Part shown: positions 46,502 through 58,500 of the stretch, one piece after another
How the letters are laid out: each line of letters starts with the position of its first letter
Position numbering within the stretch: position 1 is the first letter of the stretch
DNA from: Acytostelium subglobosum LB1
Taxonomy: Eukaryota; Evosea; Eumycetozoa; Acytosteliales; Acytosteliaceae
Direction of reading: 5' to 3'
DNA: 64,000 nt
Assembly (NCBI RefSeq): GCF_000787575.1
Contig: NW_012236530.1
Span: forward strand, 1,494,734-1,558,733
Notes under the pieces: model-generated
The model's input: the letters and a program-made list of their open reading frames with translations, nothing else
What the model was told of the DNA's origin: nothing
The model's database searches: none
Program-made: the position numbers and the translations under genes

Positions 46502-47875
46502 TTAGAATAGAATGGTACCAATGATTAGTGTGACGATCATGAGGATCATTGATGGCATGGTGATGGAGGATGAACCTGGCACCATGCTGCCACAGAAGCC
46601 TATTGTGGCAAAGTTATCAGTGCCAGTGAAACAGGAGCTGCTTGGATCCTTGGAGTGACATGCTCCCATGTAGTCACAGAGCTTGGCCTTGCAGTTGACG
46701 AAACCACATGATCTTGGAATGTAGGCGTTCTCAGAGAAACAGTTGTACTGAGCCAGACAATCAAAGTATGCCGATGCCTTGGTCTTGCAGGACGATGCGT
46801 CCGTTGGCAGCTGGCTGATGCACACGCCACCCGAGTTGTCGGCAGTGCACGTGCAGACCTCCGACGACGAGCAGGCATCCTGCGAGCAGTTGGATGTTGT
46901 GACGGGGGCGGGTGGCTGCTGGCAGATGTACGAGGTGTTGATGGCCGAGTAGCTGCAATAGGTGTTCTGGCTGATGTCACACGAGTCCACGATGGCGCCA
47001 AAGGTTGCGTCGATGGTGGTGCATGGCTGGCCGTTCGATCTGGAGAACAGGGCCACGCAGGATGAGTTGGCGTTGTTCAAGTTGGCAGCACACACCGAGT
47101 TGATAGCGCAGGATGATGGCAGCTCAGTGCAGTCGGCACCAATGGCGAGACGTGGCAGACAGTTGGTGGTCTGGTTGCAGTACTCGTTTGGCTTGCAGTG
47201 GACTTGTGAAGTGCAATCAGTTGGCTTCTTGCTGTTGATCAATGGAACACAAACCTTCTTCTCTGGATCACAGAGCAAGCCTGTTGGGTAGCTCACACAA
47301 TCAGTGTTGACAGAGCACTTCTCACCAACGCTATTATCCCCAATAGTTATATGTTAGTCAACATGAAGTAACTTCAATCAATCAATCAACTTACGTAGCA
47401 GAATGAGTGATCTGGCAGGTGTAGATTGAGGCGGATGGGAGTGTAACTTCTTCCTCAATCACTCTGACCTCTTCTCTGGACTCTGGAGCGGCGGCGGGAT
47501 AGCAGGTCAGACCTGGAATACATGAGATTGAGCTTTGGATACATCTTTGTCCAACGTTGGCCAATGGAAGACACACCTTTAATGGTGAGTCTGGGTTGGA
47601 TGCATTCTGGAAAGGATTGTTTCCACAATAGTATTGTGATGGGCAAATCAAAGTTGAAGCAGTTTCTACTTTCTTAGGAGCACCGCCTCCTCCACTAAAA
47701 GTGTAATGATGAGTAAGTTGAGTGATTGAGTGATTGGAAGAATATTAACTTACTTGTAGATATCAGAGTTACATGGACTGAGAGCACCTTGTTGACAGAA
47801 GAGCTTCTGACAATTCTGGGCATCAGAAAAGTTGACACATGCAACAATGGCAATAATTAATAATATGTACTTCAT
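46502..47875 (-). CDS. GPI-anchored Cys-rich secreted protein, copy 1
   Basis: Exons 47875-47754, 47694-47395 and 47330-46502 give 416 residues. MKYILLIIAIVACVNFSDA is a signal peptide. The body has more than 30 Cys, with repeated motifs CPSQYYCG, VGEKCSVNTDC, CKPNEYCNQTTNCLPR and CDYMGACHSKDPSSSCF, recalling the Dictyostelium Cys-rich repeat proteins of the spore coat and slime matrix. The C-terminus PGSSSITMPSMILMIVTLII is a small-residue site plus hydrophobic tail, i.e. a GPI-anchor signal. A paralogue with the same exon phases is next upstream. Ligand and stage of expression unknown. Confidence 0.85.
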
Positions 47876-48283
47876 TTTATTAATATTTATATATATTTGT
47901 AGTTATTTATTTATAGTTATCTATTACTATAATTGATTATTAAATAACAAATGAATTGAATTGAATGTGACGTGATGTGGATGGTCTATCATCAGTGACG
48001 ATGACGTTTGGTTTGATTCAAACAAACCAGTAATTATCTATGAATAGTTGTTCATAAACACATAAAGTTGTAGGTTGATTCAAGTGTACATCGTCCAAAA
48101 AAAATTGAAGGGCTCAGCTCCTTTTGATCAATCAGTTGTGTGTGAAAAAAAAACGTCGCATCGGTTGATGATCAAACACCCCACACCCACACATACTTTG
48201 AAAAGACACATCTTTCTTATTTTGGACAATAATAATATATATTTATATTTAGTTTTAGTTTAGTTATGGACCAAGACAAGACT
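47876..48283. other. Spacer between the two Cys-rich paralogues
   Basis: About 400 bp, AT-rich, with A-runs near 48,100 and 48,150. Promoter of copy 1 lies next to 47876. No gene seen. Confidence 0.5.
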
Positions 48284-49662
48284 TTAGAACATGAGAGCGA
48301 GGATCACAGAGAGAACGGTGATGATGATGGCTGGCGAGGTGATGGAGGAGGCGCCTGGAGTGAGGTTGCCACAGAAGCCAATGGTGGCAAAGTTGTCGTT
48401 GCCGCTGAAGCAGCTGGTGAATGGGTTGGGAGTGTTGCATGCGCCCATGTAGTCGCACAGGGGCTTCTTGCACTTTTGGTAGCCGCACGACTTGGGCACG
48501 TTGGCGTTGCCGTCGGCACAGTTGCTGGCAGCCAGACAGTCAAAGTAGGCGAGGGCGGTGGTCTTGCAGGCGCTAGTGTCGGCGGGTATGTACGAGGTGA
48601 TGCACTCTCCGCTTGGGTTGGCGGGTGTGCACATGCAGCGCTGGTTGGACGAGCAGGCGTCCTTGGAGCAGTTGGTGGTGGAGACGGGGGCGGGGGCGGC
48701 GCGGCAGATGCCAGCCTGGCAGTAGACGTTTTTGCTGATGTCACAGGCGTCGAGGAAGCCGTGGTACGAGCTGCCAAACGAGCAGGTCTCGTTCTCCTGG
48801 CGCGAGAATATTGGGATACAGGTCATGTTGTTGTTGTCGATGCTGACGCTGGCGCAGATGGCATTGACCACACACGAATCGGCGTTCTCTGAGCAGTTGC
48901 CGCCGAGGGCAACACGTGGCAGACAGTTGGTGGTCTGGTTACAGAACTGGTTTGGTGGGCAGTGGTCGTCGCTGATGCAAGTCGAGTCCTTGGAGGATGG
49001 GATCATTGGAGTGCAAGTGCGAGTGAATCCATCACACTCAATCTGAGTTCTGCTGTCTGGGCTGTAGCAATCTGATGTGACAGAGCACTTCTCTCCAACA
49101 CTAAATTGTATAATTGATTGAGTGAGTGGAATAGTTCCAGGATTGATCGAATGAGTAGAACTACTTACGTGAGGAAGTTGAGGATCTGGCAAGTGTAGAC
49201 GGTGGTGGCGTCGACCTCGACCTTGGCCTCGATGTCTCTTACTGGTGGTGCTGGGGTGAATGGTGGATAGCATTGGAGACCTGGGACACAGGTGACTGGA
49301 ATGGTTGGATCACAGTGATGACCGACATTGCCCAATGGCAGACAGATTCTCTCTGATGATTCAGTGTTGGAAGCATTCCAGAATGGGTTATCACCACAAT
49401 AGTATTGTGATGGGCAGATCAAGTTGATCTGTACTCCCTTAGCCTCTACTTTGGCAACAAGACGGCTACATTGGGTGAGGAAGTGAGTGAGTGAGTGGGG
49501 GTGGGGGTGGGATGATCCCATTCAACACTAATTAACATACTTGTAAATATCACCGGTACATGAGCTGAGGGCGAACTTCTGGCAAGTGAGTTCAGTGCAA
49601 GATTGAGCCGAGACGTACTGGAACATGCACAAGGCAATGGTCAATGCAATTATTAATCTCAT
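48284..49662 (-). CDS. GPI-anchored Cys-rich secreted protein, copy 2
   Basis: Exons 49662-49541, 49465-49169 and 49100-48284 give 411 residues. Exon 1 has the same length (122 bp) and phase as copy 1, showing tandem duplication. MRLIIALTIALCMFQYVSAQ is the signal peptide; CPSQYYCGDNPFWNASN, VGEKCSVTSDC, CPPNQFCNQTTNCLPR and CDYMGACNTPNPFTSCF mirror copy 1, and the hydrophobic tail PGASSITSPAIIITVLSVIL is again a GPI signal. Exon 3 is unusually GC-rich compared with copy 1. Function unknown; an extracellular matrix or surface role is inference. Confidence 0.85.
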
Positions 49663-50651
49663 TATTATATATATTATTTATTATTTATATGTATGAATGT
49701 AATATTGATATCAATAAGACGATGTTTACATCATCATGCCTTTTGTCGTGTCGCTCATTCATCCGTTCATTCATTCAATCACGCATACATACATACATCC
49801 ATTCGGTTCTTTGTTCATTCACATCCATTCCCAAAACGGTCTAGACTTGCGGCTCACATCAGGTCCAATTCTGTGTTTTTCAGATTGAACACCAAAGCGT
49901 GTCATGATGTTGTTGTTGTGTAGACTATCTATCACTACGAGACGACTGATCAATTTAACAGTCAAACAGACGACTCATGGAGTGATTCAAATAAAACTTA
50001 AACAAATATCCAAAAAAACAAGGACGTCACCAATTCTTGTTTGATTGATCAGCTGACATCACCTGTCTCACTGCTATTTTTTTCAGAATGAAGAGGCATT
50101 CAATGAATAACTGTAACTTCTTTGTTGACGTGTAAATGTCTTGTGGGTGACAGTCCCTGGTCTAAGCTTCAATCAATCACATCAGACTAAATGTATCGTG
50201 GACATTACCACCAACAATGCTAAACAAAAAATCAATCCTTTAACCATAATTCTCCATCTATGTTGAGTATTGATTGTGAATATTGTAAATACAATACATC
50301 ATTGATTGTCGGTATTGTTGTCGTTGTTGTGTACCTGATTGGATTCAATCTTCATGTGAGTTCTTGGACCAAACTATATTCAGTGGACTTCATGAACATA
50401 CTCACAACCTTGAACTCATGAACCATGCCTGTATCTGTCATTGTTAATGAATGAATGAATGAAAGTAACTCTTTAGACATCAAAATAATGCAACAATGAT
50501 GTTGTGTGGGACCGGTCTTCGCAGAAGTTTGAGATCTGTGACTTCACAAGTTTGGTGACTCATTCATTCATTCACTCAAACAATCAAACAACAAACAAAC
50601 AATACCCTTTGTACAGTTACAACTAAGCAGCATCAATGACACACAGACACA
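49663..50651. other. Spacer between divergent Cys-rich and PAQR genes
   Basis: About 1 kb. Both genes start outward from it. It includes CATACATACATCCATTC repeats near 49,790, an A-run near 50,020 and TGAATGAATGAATGAAAG near 50,450. No gene seen. Confidence 0.5.
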
Positions 50652-52129
50652 ATGTCTTCAACTACTACAACAACAACAACATTAACAACATCAATGAATC
50701 ACAACAATGATAATAATGACAATGACATTGTAGAGATATCAATGTCTACGATGTTGACACCAGAGGGAGAGGAGATTGATTATGAAACTCCACCTCAAGG
50801 CGATGAAGATATGTTCTGCGATGTTGGTCAATCATCAGATGCAATGGCAATGGTCGACATGTCAATGTTGATCGGACAAGACAATCAACAAATGTTGGAA
50901 GAGGAGATACTAGACTTTAACGAGACACCTTTACTCAATGATATAATCACAGCAAACAACAATAATAACAACAATAATAGTAACAATGATGGTCATAGAC
51001 ATGCACACAATCATCTTCAAATTGGCACTCAACAACATTGTCATTGCGTCGACATTGACAGCTTCATTGAGTTGATGACCACGGAGAACCCTTACATCCT
51101 GTCTGGCTTTCGCGAGTTCACTACTCGCTCATTCAAACAATGTACCAAGAGTGTATTCATGTTACACAATGATACAGGTACGTACTCACTTGTTCAATCA
51201 TGGTTATGGATGATTGTCTGACCAACCAATCAATCAATCTCAAAAAGGCAACATATGGACACACTTGATACCAGCGATACTATACCTTGTTGTGTTTGTA
51301 AAGGACTTGTTGGCGGCGATGCATTTGATACCTGATCGTCACCAGGATAGACAACATACTCCAATGTATTTGATGAACTTGTTGTTCTTCTTGGCGACAT
51401 GTTTCCTCTGTTTCCTGGCATCATCAATCTATCATACATATCGATCACATTCTATAACAGTGTACAAAAGAACATTGATGTTGGATGTCTCATTCATTGG
51501 TCTACTCATCCTCACCTCTGTCAACCTCATCATCTACAGTGAGCTCTACTGCTTCCCCAACATCCGCTCACTCTTCCTATTCTCATTCCTCTTCCTAATA
51601 GTCACAGCACTATCACTATTACCAAAGATGGTATGAATATGATTGGCACTCATTCAATCATTCAATCAATCATTCAATAACTAACCCATCACACTCAATC
51701 AATCAATCAATCACAGATGAGAGAGAAGAAGTTCTCATTGAGGACATTTGTATTCTCATTCTTGGCATTGCAGGGATTGGTGTCACATATGCTCAGGTTG
51801 TATTTGGAGAGTGGAGGCATGAGTAGTGAGCCATACACATTCGGCAACGACAGCAATTTCCAATGGCTACTATTATCATATGGATTCTTTGGTATTGGAT
51901 TATCAATCAGACGTCTTAGATTCCCAGAGATACTAGCACCTGGCAAGTTTGACATATTCGTACGTGTCCTATCATCCATCTCATATGATCGTTCAATCAA
52001 TCATATACTGACCAACCAATCACACAGGTCTCAAGTCATCAGATATTCCATGTATTGGTAGCACTTGGTACTCTGTTTATCTTTAAGGCTTATGGCAATG
52101 GGACTGAAGTGTGTCAAGTTTACATGTAG
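50652..52129 (+). CDS. PAQR-family (adiponectin receptor/haemolysin III-like) seven-helix membrane protein
   Basis: Exons 50652-51177, 51248-51630, 51717-51959 and 52028-52129 join in frame to 417 residues. The N-terminal 150 residues are Thr/Asn-rich and acidic. The splice after NDTG restores GNIWTHLIPAILYLV, the PAQR motif at helix 1; SSIYHTYRSHS follows at the end of helix 2 (the first zinc-ligand His), and SHQIFHVLVALGTLF near the C-terminus carries the other two His. Seven hydrophobic helices are visible. PAQRs are zinc-dependent hydrolase-like receptors (ceramidase activity in AdipoR). The tail is very short (KAYGNGTEVCQVYM). Confidence 0.88.
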
Positions 52130-52358
52130 TCTGACAAAACTACCATCCATCAAATCGATCACGTGACATTACCAAAGTGTGATCGTGTGTTGTCTAGAGA
52201 GTGCGCGTGTGGGTTGCCAACCAGATGACGATGCACACCCTTTGACTTGGTTTTTTTTCATTCAAAACGCGATCTTTTTGACTTGTTGGATTCCAATTCA
52301 TTCATTCATTCAACCATTCATACATTCAATCATTCAGATAGATAGTTTGGTACAAGAT

Positions 52359-53785
52359 ATGGTATTTAGTGATATAGATAATAATATGTCATCAACTGCT
52401 AGATCTGCTGATTCAACTTCATCATCATTGGCATCATCAATATCTGCCTCAACTACACCACCTTCATCATCTCCATCAACTCCACCAATAAGACATAATA
52501 GTAGTAGTATAAGAGATAGGGTCACGGCAACATCATCAGCATCAAAAGTACATTCAAACCAAGATGACAACAACAACATAGACACAACAACAACAAATTC
52601 GTCGACGACGACGACAACGACAACAACAGATACACATCATAATTCAGTGCTAAGTAAAGAGCTGGTGTTTATAATCTGCGTTGCAGGCATATATGTATTC
52701 TATTTACTTTATGGCTTCTGCCAAGAGAAACTGTACGTCATCATCCCATCACTCATTCAATCATTCAATCAATCAATCACTCGCTAACTCATCATAATCA
52801 ATCAATCATATTCAGGAGTATTGTTAGATATAATCCAGATGATAAGGAGAAGTTGGGAAATTATACAGCATTCTTGTTGGCGCTGCAGAGTTTGGTGAAC
52901 TACTTGTCGGCAAAGACTATACAGTTGGTGAGCAAGGAACGCGTTGACATGACTCCAGCCATCCAATACATTTACACATCGGTGCTTATAGTGGCATCGA
53001 CCTTCCTGTCGAACAAGTCGATCTCGTACATCAGCTACCCCACGCAGGTGTTGGCCAAGTCGTGCAAGCCGATCCCCGTCCTCGTGATGGGCATGCTCTT
53101 CTACAAGAAGCGTTATCCACTCTCCAAGATACTTATTGTCGTCACCATCTCTGTTGGTGTCGCACTGTTCATGCTGCCCTCCTCCTCCTCGTCATCAAAG
53201 AAGCACACAGCCATTGACTTGGACTCTGATCTATACTTCTACGGACAACTACTACTCATTGCATCACTGCTCGTCGATGGACTAATCGGACCACAACAAG
53301 AGAGCTATGTTCATCAGTACAAGCCATCATCAAACAGCATGATGCTCAACACTAACTTCTGGAACACTATCTTCATGTTCTTAGGTATGTACTTTGACGA
53401 CGACTGTGATGGTCTTGTCCGTGTGACCATGCTAACCCAATCACAATCATACTGTATACTAGTGTCTGTTGTCAATGGAGATATATTGCCAGCATTATCA
53501 TTCATGATGCGCTATCCAGAGTCATTGGTGTTGGTGTTCTTTTATTGTATCACCAGTGCATTGGGACAGCATTTCATATTCTTGACGACCAATCGCTTTG
53601 GTGCACTGTCCTGCACGACCATCACCACCACCAGGAAGTTCTTCTCGATCCTTGCGTCAATCTTCTGGTTTGGACACTACATCTCTCCATTACAATGGGG
53701 ATGCATCATTCTGGTCTTTGCAGGCCTATCCATCGACATTGTTCTATCCAACAGTGGATCATCCAAGAGGAAGAAGGAGGCCTAG
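52359..53785 (+). CDS. SLC35B1-like ER nucleotide(-sugar) transporter
   Basis: Exons 52359-52732 and 52816-53785 give 447 residues. After a Ser/Thr-rich N-terminus of about 105 residues there are about ten membrane helices. SYPTQVLAKSCKPIPVLVMG, LPSSSSSSKKH and CTTITTTRKFFSILASIFWF match the SLC35B family, best the SLC35B1/HUT1 branch (ER ATP/ADP or UDP-galactose exchange). The C-terminus SSKRKKEA ends in KKEA, a KKxx ER-retrieval signal, supporting an ER location. An alternative start is the Met at 52386. Substrate cannot be fixed from sequence. Confidence 0.87.
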
Positions 53786-53868
53786 GGACCTCCCTCACTC
53801 GATCAATCAATCAATCAATTAATCATTCATTCATTCATTCAAACTCCAGGTATCAATCATATCATACT

Positions 53869-54351
53869 TTATTGTATCAAGCCACGATGAGCGAATATTG
53901 GTGAGAGGAAGGTGGAGAGATTGGCTTGGCTGAGGAGGACAAGGTAGCGATTGTCGAGTCTCATTCTCTTACAATAAATTTTGAATACGGCGAGCAACTT
54001 GGATGGATCGTGGATTCTCTTGTTGGTTACCACGACCAAAAGTACGCTGTCCCTGATCGGGGCTGTCATTCATCTTGTTCCATTGGTATCACTCTACATT
54101 ACTCAAGAAGATGTTCCCAGAAGATGTCCTCTTTTTCCTCACCACCACTCGTCCTTGGGATTGTAGACATTTTGAACGACTTACTTCTTGACCAGCCTCA
54201 TCAGCTCAGTTGCCATGGTGTCCTCTTTGACACTACAATCAATCTTCCGTGGAGGTAATGGCGTGATGGACCTCCCAACAGCTGTGATATCAGAGTATCC
54301 AGAGACAGTCTTGTTTGAGAGGAAAACAGATCTGACCACGACCCATGTCAC
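53869..54351 (-). pseudogene. 3' fragment of an unrecognised minus-strand gene
   Basis: Two coding-like pieces: 54351-54197 after a CATATAG acceptor (VVVRSVFLSNKTVSGYSDI ... MATELMRLVKK) ending at a GTAAGT donor, and about 54,066-53,869 (VLLVVVTNKRIHDPSKLLAV ... LLSQANLSTFLSPIFAHRG) to a stop. The phases do not agree across the apparent intron, and upstream the gene ends abruptly in a TA repeat at 54,420. So it is probably a truncated relic; family not recognised. Confidence 0.4.
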
Positions 54352-54454
54352 CTATATGAATGAAGGTTCGGAATACATCCACACCGGAGACATCACAAAG
54401 ATCAGTTCGTTGTTGTTGTATATATATATATATATTTATATCTATATGCAATAT

Positions 54455-54622
54455 TTATTCTTTCATTAGTTGTTTGTGAATGTAGCCTTCTCGGTGGCGA
54501 TTGAGGTTTGTGCGGCCAACCTCGAAGCCACACTCACACGTTACCTTTTGCTTCATGTATTCTCTGTGTTTGTTTCGGAAGTCTTCGTTCTTGTCGTAGT
54601 AGGTCTTGAAGTACGATGTCAT
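54455..54622 (-). CDS. Small CxC-H-H zinc-finger protein (55 aa), second copy
   Basis: MTSYFKTYYDKNEDFRNKH then CECGFEVGRTNLNRHREGYIH: same length and finger as the element-borne gene at 23,242 (about three quarters of residues identical). A longer start at 54,667 would add 15 residues of AT-rich sequence. Its presence next to a truncated gene on one side and an orphan on the other suggests a piece of the same mobile-element family, or a host gene that the element captured. Confidence 0.68.
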   Translation of the reverse strand: MTSYFKTYYDKNEDFRNKHREYMKQKVTCECGFEVGRTNLNRHREGYIHKQLMKE

Positions 54623-54830
54623 TGAGATTATATCTATTTCATAAATAAAATTTGACTTGAAGTTCAAAGTGGAAAAAAAGATGAGAATTAAATCAATATT
54701 ATTGTTTTATTATACATAATCCACTGGGTCGACCTTCAATGACAAATCATCTGCAAGTTACCAAGTTTAGTTAATATTCATATTTTTTTACCTGCCTATT
54801 ATATTCTTCATAATACTTAAGAGATTCACG

Positions 54831-55199
54831 ATGGACAACATTCCAGTTGTTAACTTCAACCAACTCATTAGGCAATACAATGAGTCCTATAAGAGAGATT
54901 TCGAGTTGGTATTCACATTTGGTGCCAACTCAACAATCATATGTCGCAACACCGACATAGCAAAGTTCAACACTTTCTTCAATGACAATGAAGCTCTCTT
55001 CCGTACCCACGAGATCTTGATTAACCAGTTGGTATTGGTACCCGCTGGACAAGGAGAGATCGAAGTTGTTCATCTCAACAAGAAGAAGCTCCAAAAAGCC
55101 TATGGAATGGCTTTTGTTGTCTACATCAAGGTTTGCAGATATCTTAACTTGGTTCCAAATGACAGATACACCGACTGTGTCATTATCAAGATCGAATAG
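54831..55199 (+). CDS. Orphan protein (122 aa)
   Basis: A clean single-exon frame beginning MDNIPVVNFNQLIRQYNESY with an A-rich upstream context and T-rich promoter-like run at 54,785. It has alternating beta strands and helices (LVFTFGANSTIICRNTD, INQLVLVPAGQGEIEVV) and no Cys clusters or membrane segments. Not recognised. Codon use is balanced and unlike the AT-rich DNA around it, so it is likely real. It may be element cargo, as it lies between two truncated genes. Confidence 0.55.
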   Translation: MDNIPVVNFNQLIRQYNESYKRDFELVFTFGANSTIICRNTDIAKFNTFFNDNEALFRTHEILINQLVLVPAGQGEIEVVHLNKKKLQKAYGMAFVVYIKVCRYLNLVPNDRYTDCVIIKIE

Positions 55200-55577
55200 T
55201 TGAACCTCGTCCAACAACTTATAGGTCTAGTCCACCAATATACTATCATCAGGTATCATCCCCATCTAAACCTTCGTACCTTATTTGATACTTGTACAAC
55301 AAGAATAGGGTTTATTACCATCATACAAACAAACTTTCCCCTTTCTGCAGTATTCCTACCTTATACCTTACTCTCTATTAGCTTTAGATTTATGGTTATT
55401 CTTTGTCAAACCTATTTACTATTTATTTATTTTTTATTATTACTTTATTATTATCTAACCTAACTTCTAACCAATAAATATATATAAATATATTCTTAGA
55501 GTTTCTTAAGAATATAATAAATCAGAGCGAAGCTTGCGAAGCAAGCGAAAGCGGACCTTTTAGCGTAGCGTTATGAG
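55200..55577. other. AT-rich spacer ending in a GC-rich GCGAAGC palindromic tract
   Basis: 300 bp of AT-rich DNA ends with TTAGAGTTTCTTAAG, then at 55,524-55,577 a sharp GC-rich tract with GCGAAGCTTGCG, GAAGCAAGCGAAAGC and TAGCGTAGCG motifs that partly self-complement (GCTTGCGAAGCAAGC). It abuts the truncated 5' end of the colossin-like pseudogene, so it probably marks the end of an inserted or rearranged segment. No matching inverted copy is visible at the other side. Confidence 0.6.
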
Positions 55578-58500
55578 TCAGCCACACACACTGCCACATC
55601 CCCTGCATCCACGACAGTGACAACTACCGCCAGTACCACTGGTCCGGCCTCTACGATCACTCAGACCACCACCGTCAGCACTGTTGCCACTTCCCCCTCC
55701 AACTACGACAACAGCTTCTACTACTGTCACTACAACTGCATCAACCACTGGCGCAGGTTTCGACCATTACCCAAACTACTACTGCCACAACGACTGCTTC
55801 CACGACCTCTCCCACCCCGACATCTACTACTGCATCGACTACCCAGACCACAGTGTCAACCACCCAAACAACCACGGCAACCACCGCCACTGCTGCTGGC
55901 ACCACGACTGCGTCTACAACAGCCACTACGACTGGATCTGATGGAACAATCACTGAGACTACTACTGCAACTACCACGGCTAGCACTACAGCACCTGCTA
56001 CCACAACGGCTTCAACCACCGACACCACGACTGCTTCAACCACTGGCCAAGGTTCGACCATCACCCAAACGACCACCGCCACGACCACCGCTAGCACAGG
56101 TCCAACCAGCCAAGTAACCACCACTGCTTCCACCACTCAGACCACAGCATCTACTACCGCCAGTACCACGCAGAGCACATCGTCCACTACGGCAACCACA
56201 ACCATGTCGACTGCCTCAACCAAGGACACAACATCAGCTTCCACCACCGCCTCAACCGAGGCCTCCACGATTGTGTCAACATCGGCTTCAACCTCTGCCA
56301 GTACCACCGGTGCAGAGGGTACTATCACCCAGACGACAACGGCCACTACCACTGTGAGCACTGCTGCCTCAAGCCAACCGACAACAACCACCGCATCGAC
56401 CACTCAGACGACTGCGTCAACATCGGCAACCACCACTCAATCAACTACTGCTACATCCCCTGGTACCACCACAGTGACAACCACTGCCAGTACCACTGGT
56501 CCTGCCTCTACCATCACTCAAACAACCACTGTCAGCACCACAATGTCCACGATTGCTCCCGCCACTTCAACGACGGCATCTACCACTCAGACCATCGCCT
56601 CCACCACTCAGATCACCACTGCTACCACAACTGCCACTGCTGAGGGTACCACCTCAGCGTCGACAACAGCCACTACAACTGGAGCTGAAGGTACGATCAC
56701 TGCCACAACAACTGTTACGACAACTGCCTCAACAACTTCAACACCAACGCCACCTCCAACTCCACCTCCAACTCCAACTCCAACACCACCTCCAACCTAT
56801 TCGGTCAATGGATTTGCTTTCTTAGATTCAAACAAGGTAAGAATATATCTATTCATCTGGAAACTGAAAGGAGGGATGATACTAACTATCAAACTTGTGT
56901 TTTAGAATGGCATCTTCGAGGCTGGTGAGGCGTACTTGGATGGAATCACAGTTGAGTTGACCAATGAAGCAGGTTCAGTTCTTGGATCCGGCCCCACTGA
57001 TGCCTCCAAAGCAAGAAATGGCTACTCATTCACTGGTCTCGTTGCTGGAAAGTACTGTCTCAAGATGACACCGCCCTATGCCGGAGGATATCTGAATGGT
57101 CCAACTGGAACAGACAACAATTTCGACCCAACGACTTGCAAATATTGTTTCGACCTCAATGAGAATACTGTGGACGCCTCTAAGAACCTAGCTCTGCCCT
57201 CTGGTTTTGTAAGTAGACTTGATCATGCCAGCGCGTTAGGAAAGACGCCAAGTTGAAGTTACATTCACTGACTCGACACTACCTCTAGGTTGCTAGCGCC
57301 AACAAGTTCGTAGTACTTGGATATGCTTGGAATGATCTAAACAGCAATGGTGCGGATAACTCTGGAGAGCCATACCTTGGTGGAATGGCTGTAACTTTGA
57401 CCGACAAGGATGGAAAACAGCTGGCCACCTCCACGACCGACGCTTCACTCAAGACCAGTGGCTACAAATTTGAAAACCTGGATGAGGGCGACTACTGCCT
57501 CATGATCACTGATCCTAACTCCATCTATTCCAACGGCCCAGCTGGTACCTCAAACAAGTTTGACACTGATGGCAAATATTGTTTCAATCTTGGACCCTCC
57601 ACTGTCAACGCCAATAAGGAACTCGTCGCCCCAGCCGGATTCACCGCCGCCAACCCCCTGCCCAAGTACACTTTGTACGGTTACGCCTGGAATGATCTCA
57701 ACAGCAATGGAGAGGACAACTCTGGTGAGCCATACCTTGGAGGCATGCAAGGCATCCTCTACAGCAAGAATAAGGACGACTCCCTCACAGAGGTGAAGAA
57801 GTTTACCACGAGTGCTGCCGGTGGCGCTGACAATGGCTTCAGGATCCCTGACCTTGACAATGGTGCCTACTGTATCAAGATGAGCGACCCCAGTGATGTC
57901 TACTCCAACGGCCCTACTGGGGTCACTAACAAATTCGACTTGACTGGACAGTACTGCTTCTCTCTTGATGACACCACCACCAACGTCAAGAAGGAGATGA
58001 AGGTTGCAGCTGGATTCAACATACCCAAGTACAATGTCGTAGGATACGCTTGGATCGACTCTAACAGCAATGGTCAAGACAACGGTGGTGAACCATGGCT
58101 TGGTGGCATCACGTTCACCTTGCTCAAACTTGACAAGGCCTCCAATACCTACAAGCAAATTTCCTCTCAGGTCTCGGACGCGTCCAAGGCCGATGATTCT
58201 ATCACATTCCCCAACCTCGATAAAGGATCTTACTGTGTCAAGGTCACTAATCCGAGTGGAAACTACAAGAATGGACCAAAGGGAGGCTCAAACAATTTCA
58301 ACTCCACCGGATACGAATGCTTCGATTTCGATCCCACCACTGGCTCCTCACCCTCCAAGGTCGTCAAGGGTGGATTTATTCCAGACCCAGCCAAGACTCA
58401 ACCCAAGTACAAGGTAGATGGATAAGCTTGGATCGACTCGAACAGCAATGGCGAGGACAACACTGCTGAACCATATCTCGGAGGCATCAAGGCCACCTTG

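Noticed and set aside
48266-48892. 208-residue plus-strand Gly/Ala/Val frame opposite Cys-rich copy 2
   Set aside because: Antisense of a GC-rich exon; composition explains the open frame.
52133-52358. Upstream extension of the SLC35B1-like protein from the Met at 52,179
   Set aside because: The added 60 residues are spacer-like with CATTCA repeats; the start at 52,359 fits the family better.
55741-56403. Minus-strand Val/Ala-rich frames opposite the Thr-rich repeats
   Set aside because: Reverse complement of Thr codons gives Val/Gly/Ser; not genes.
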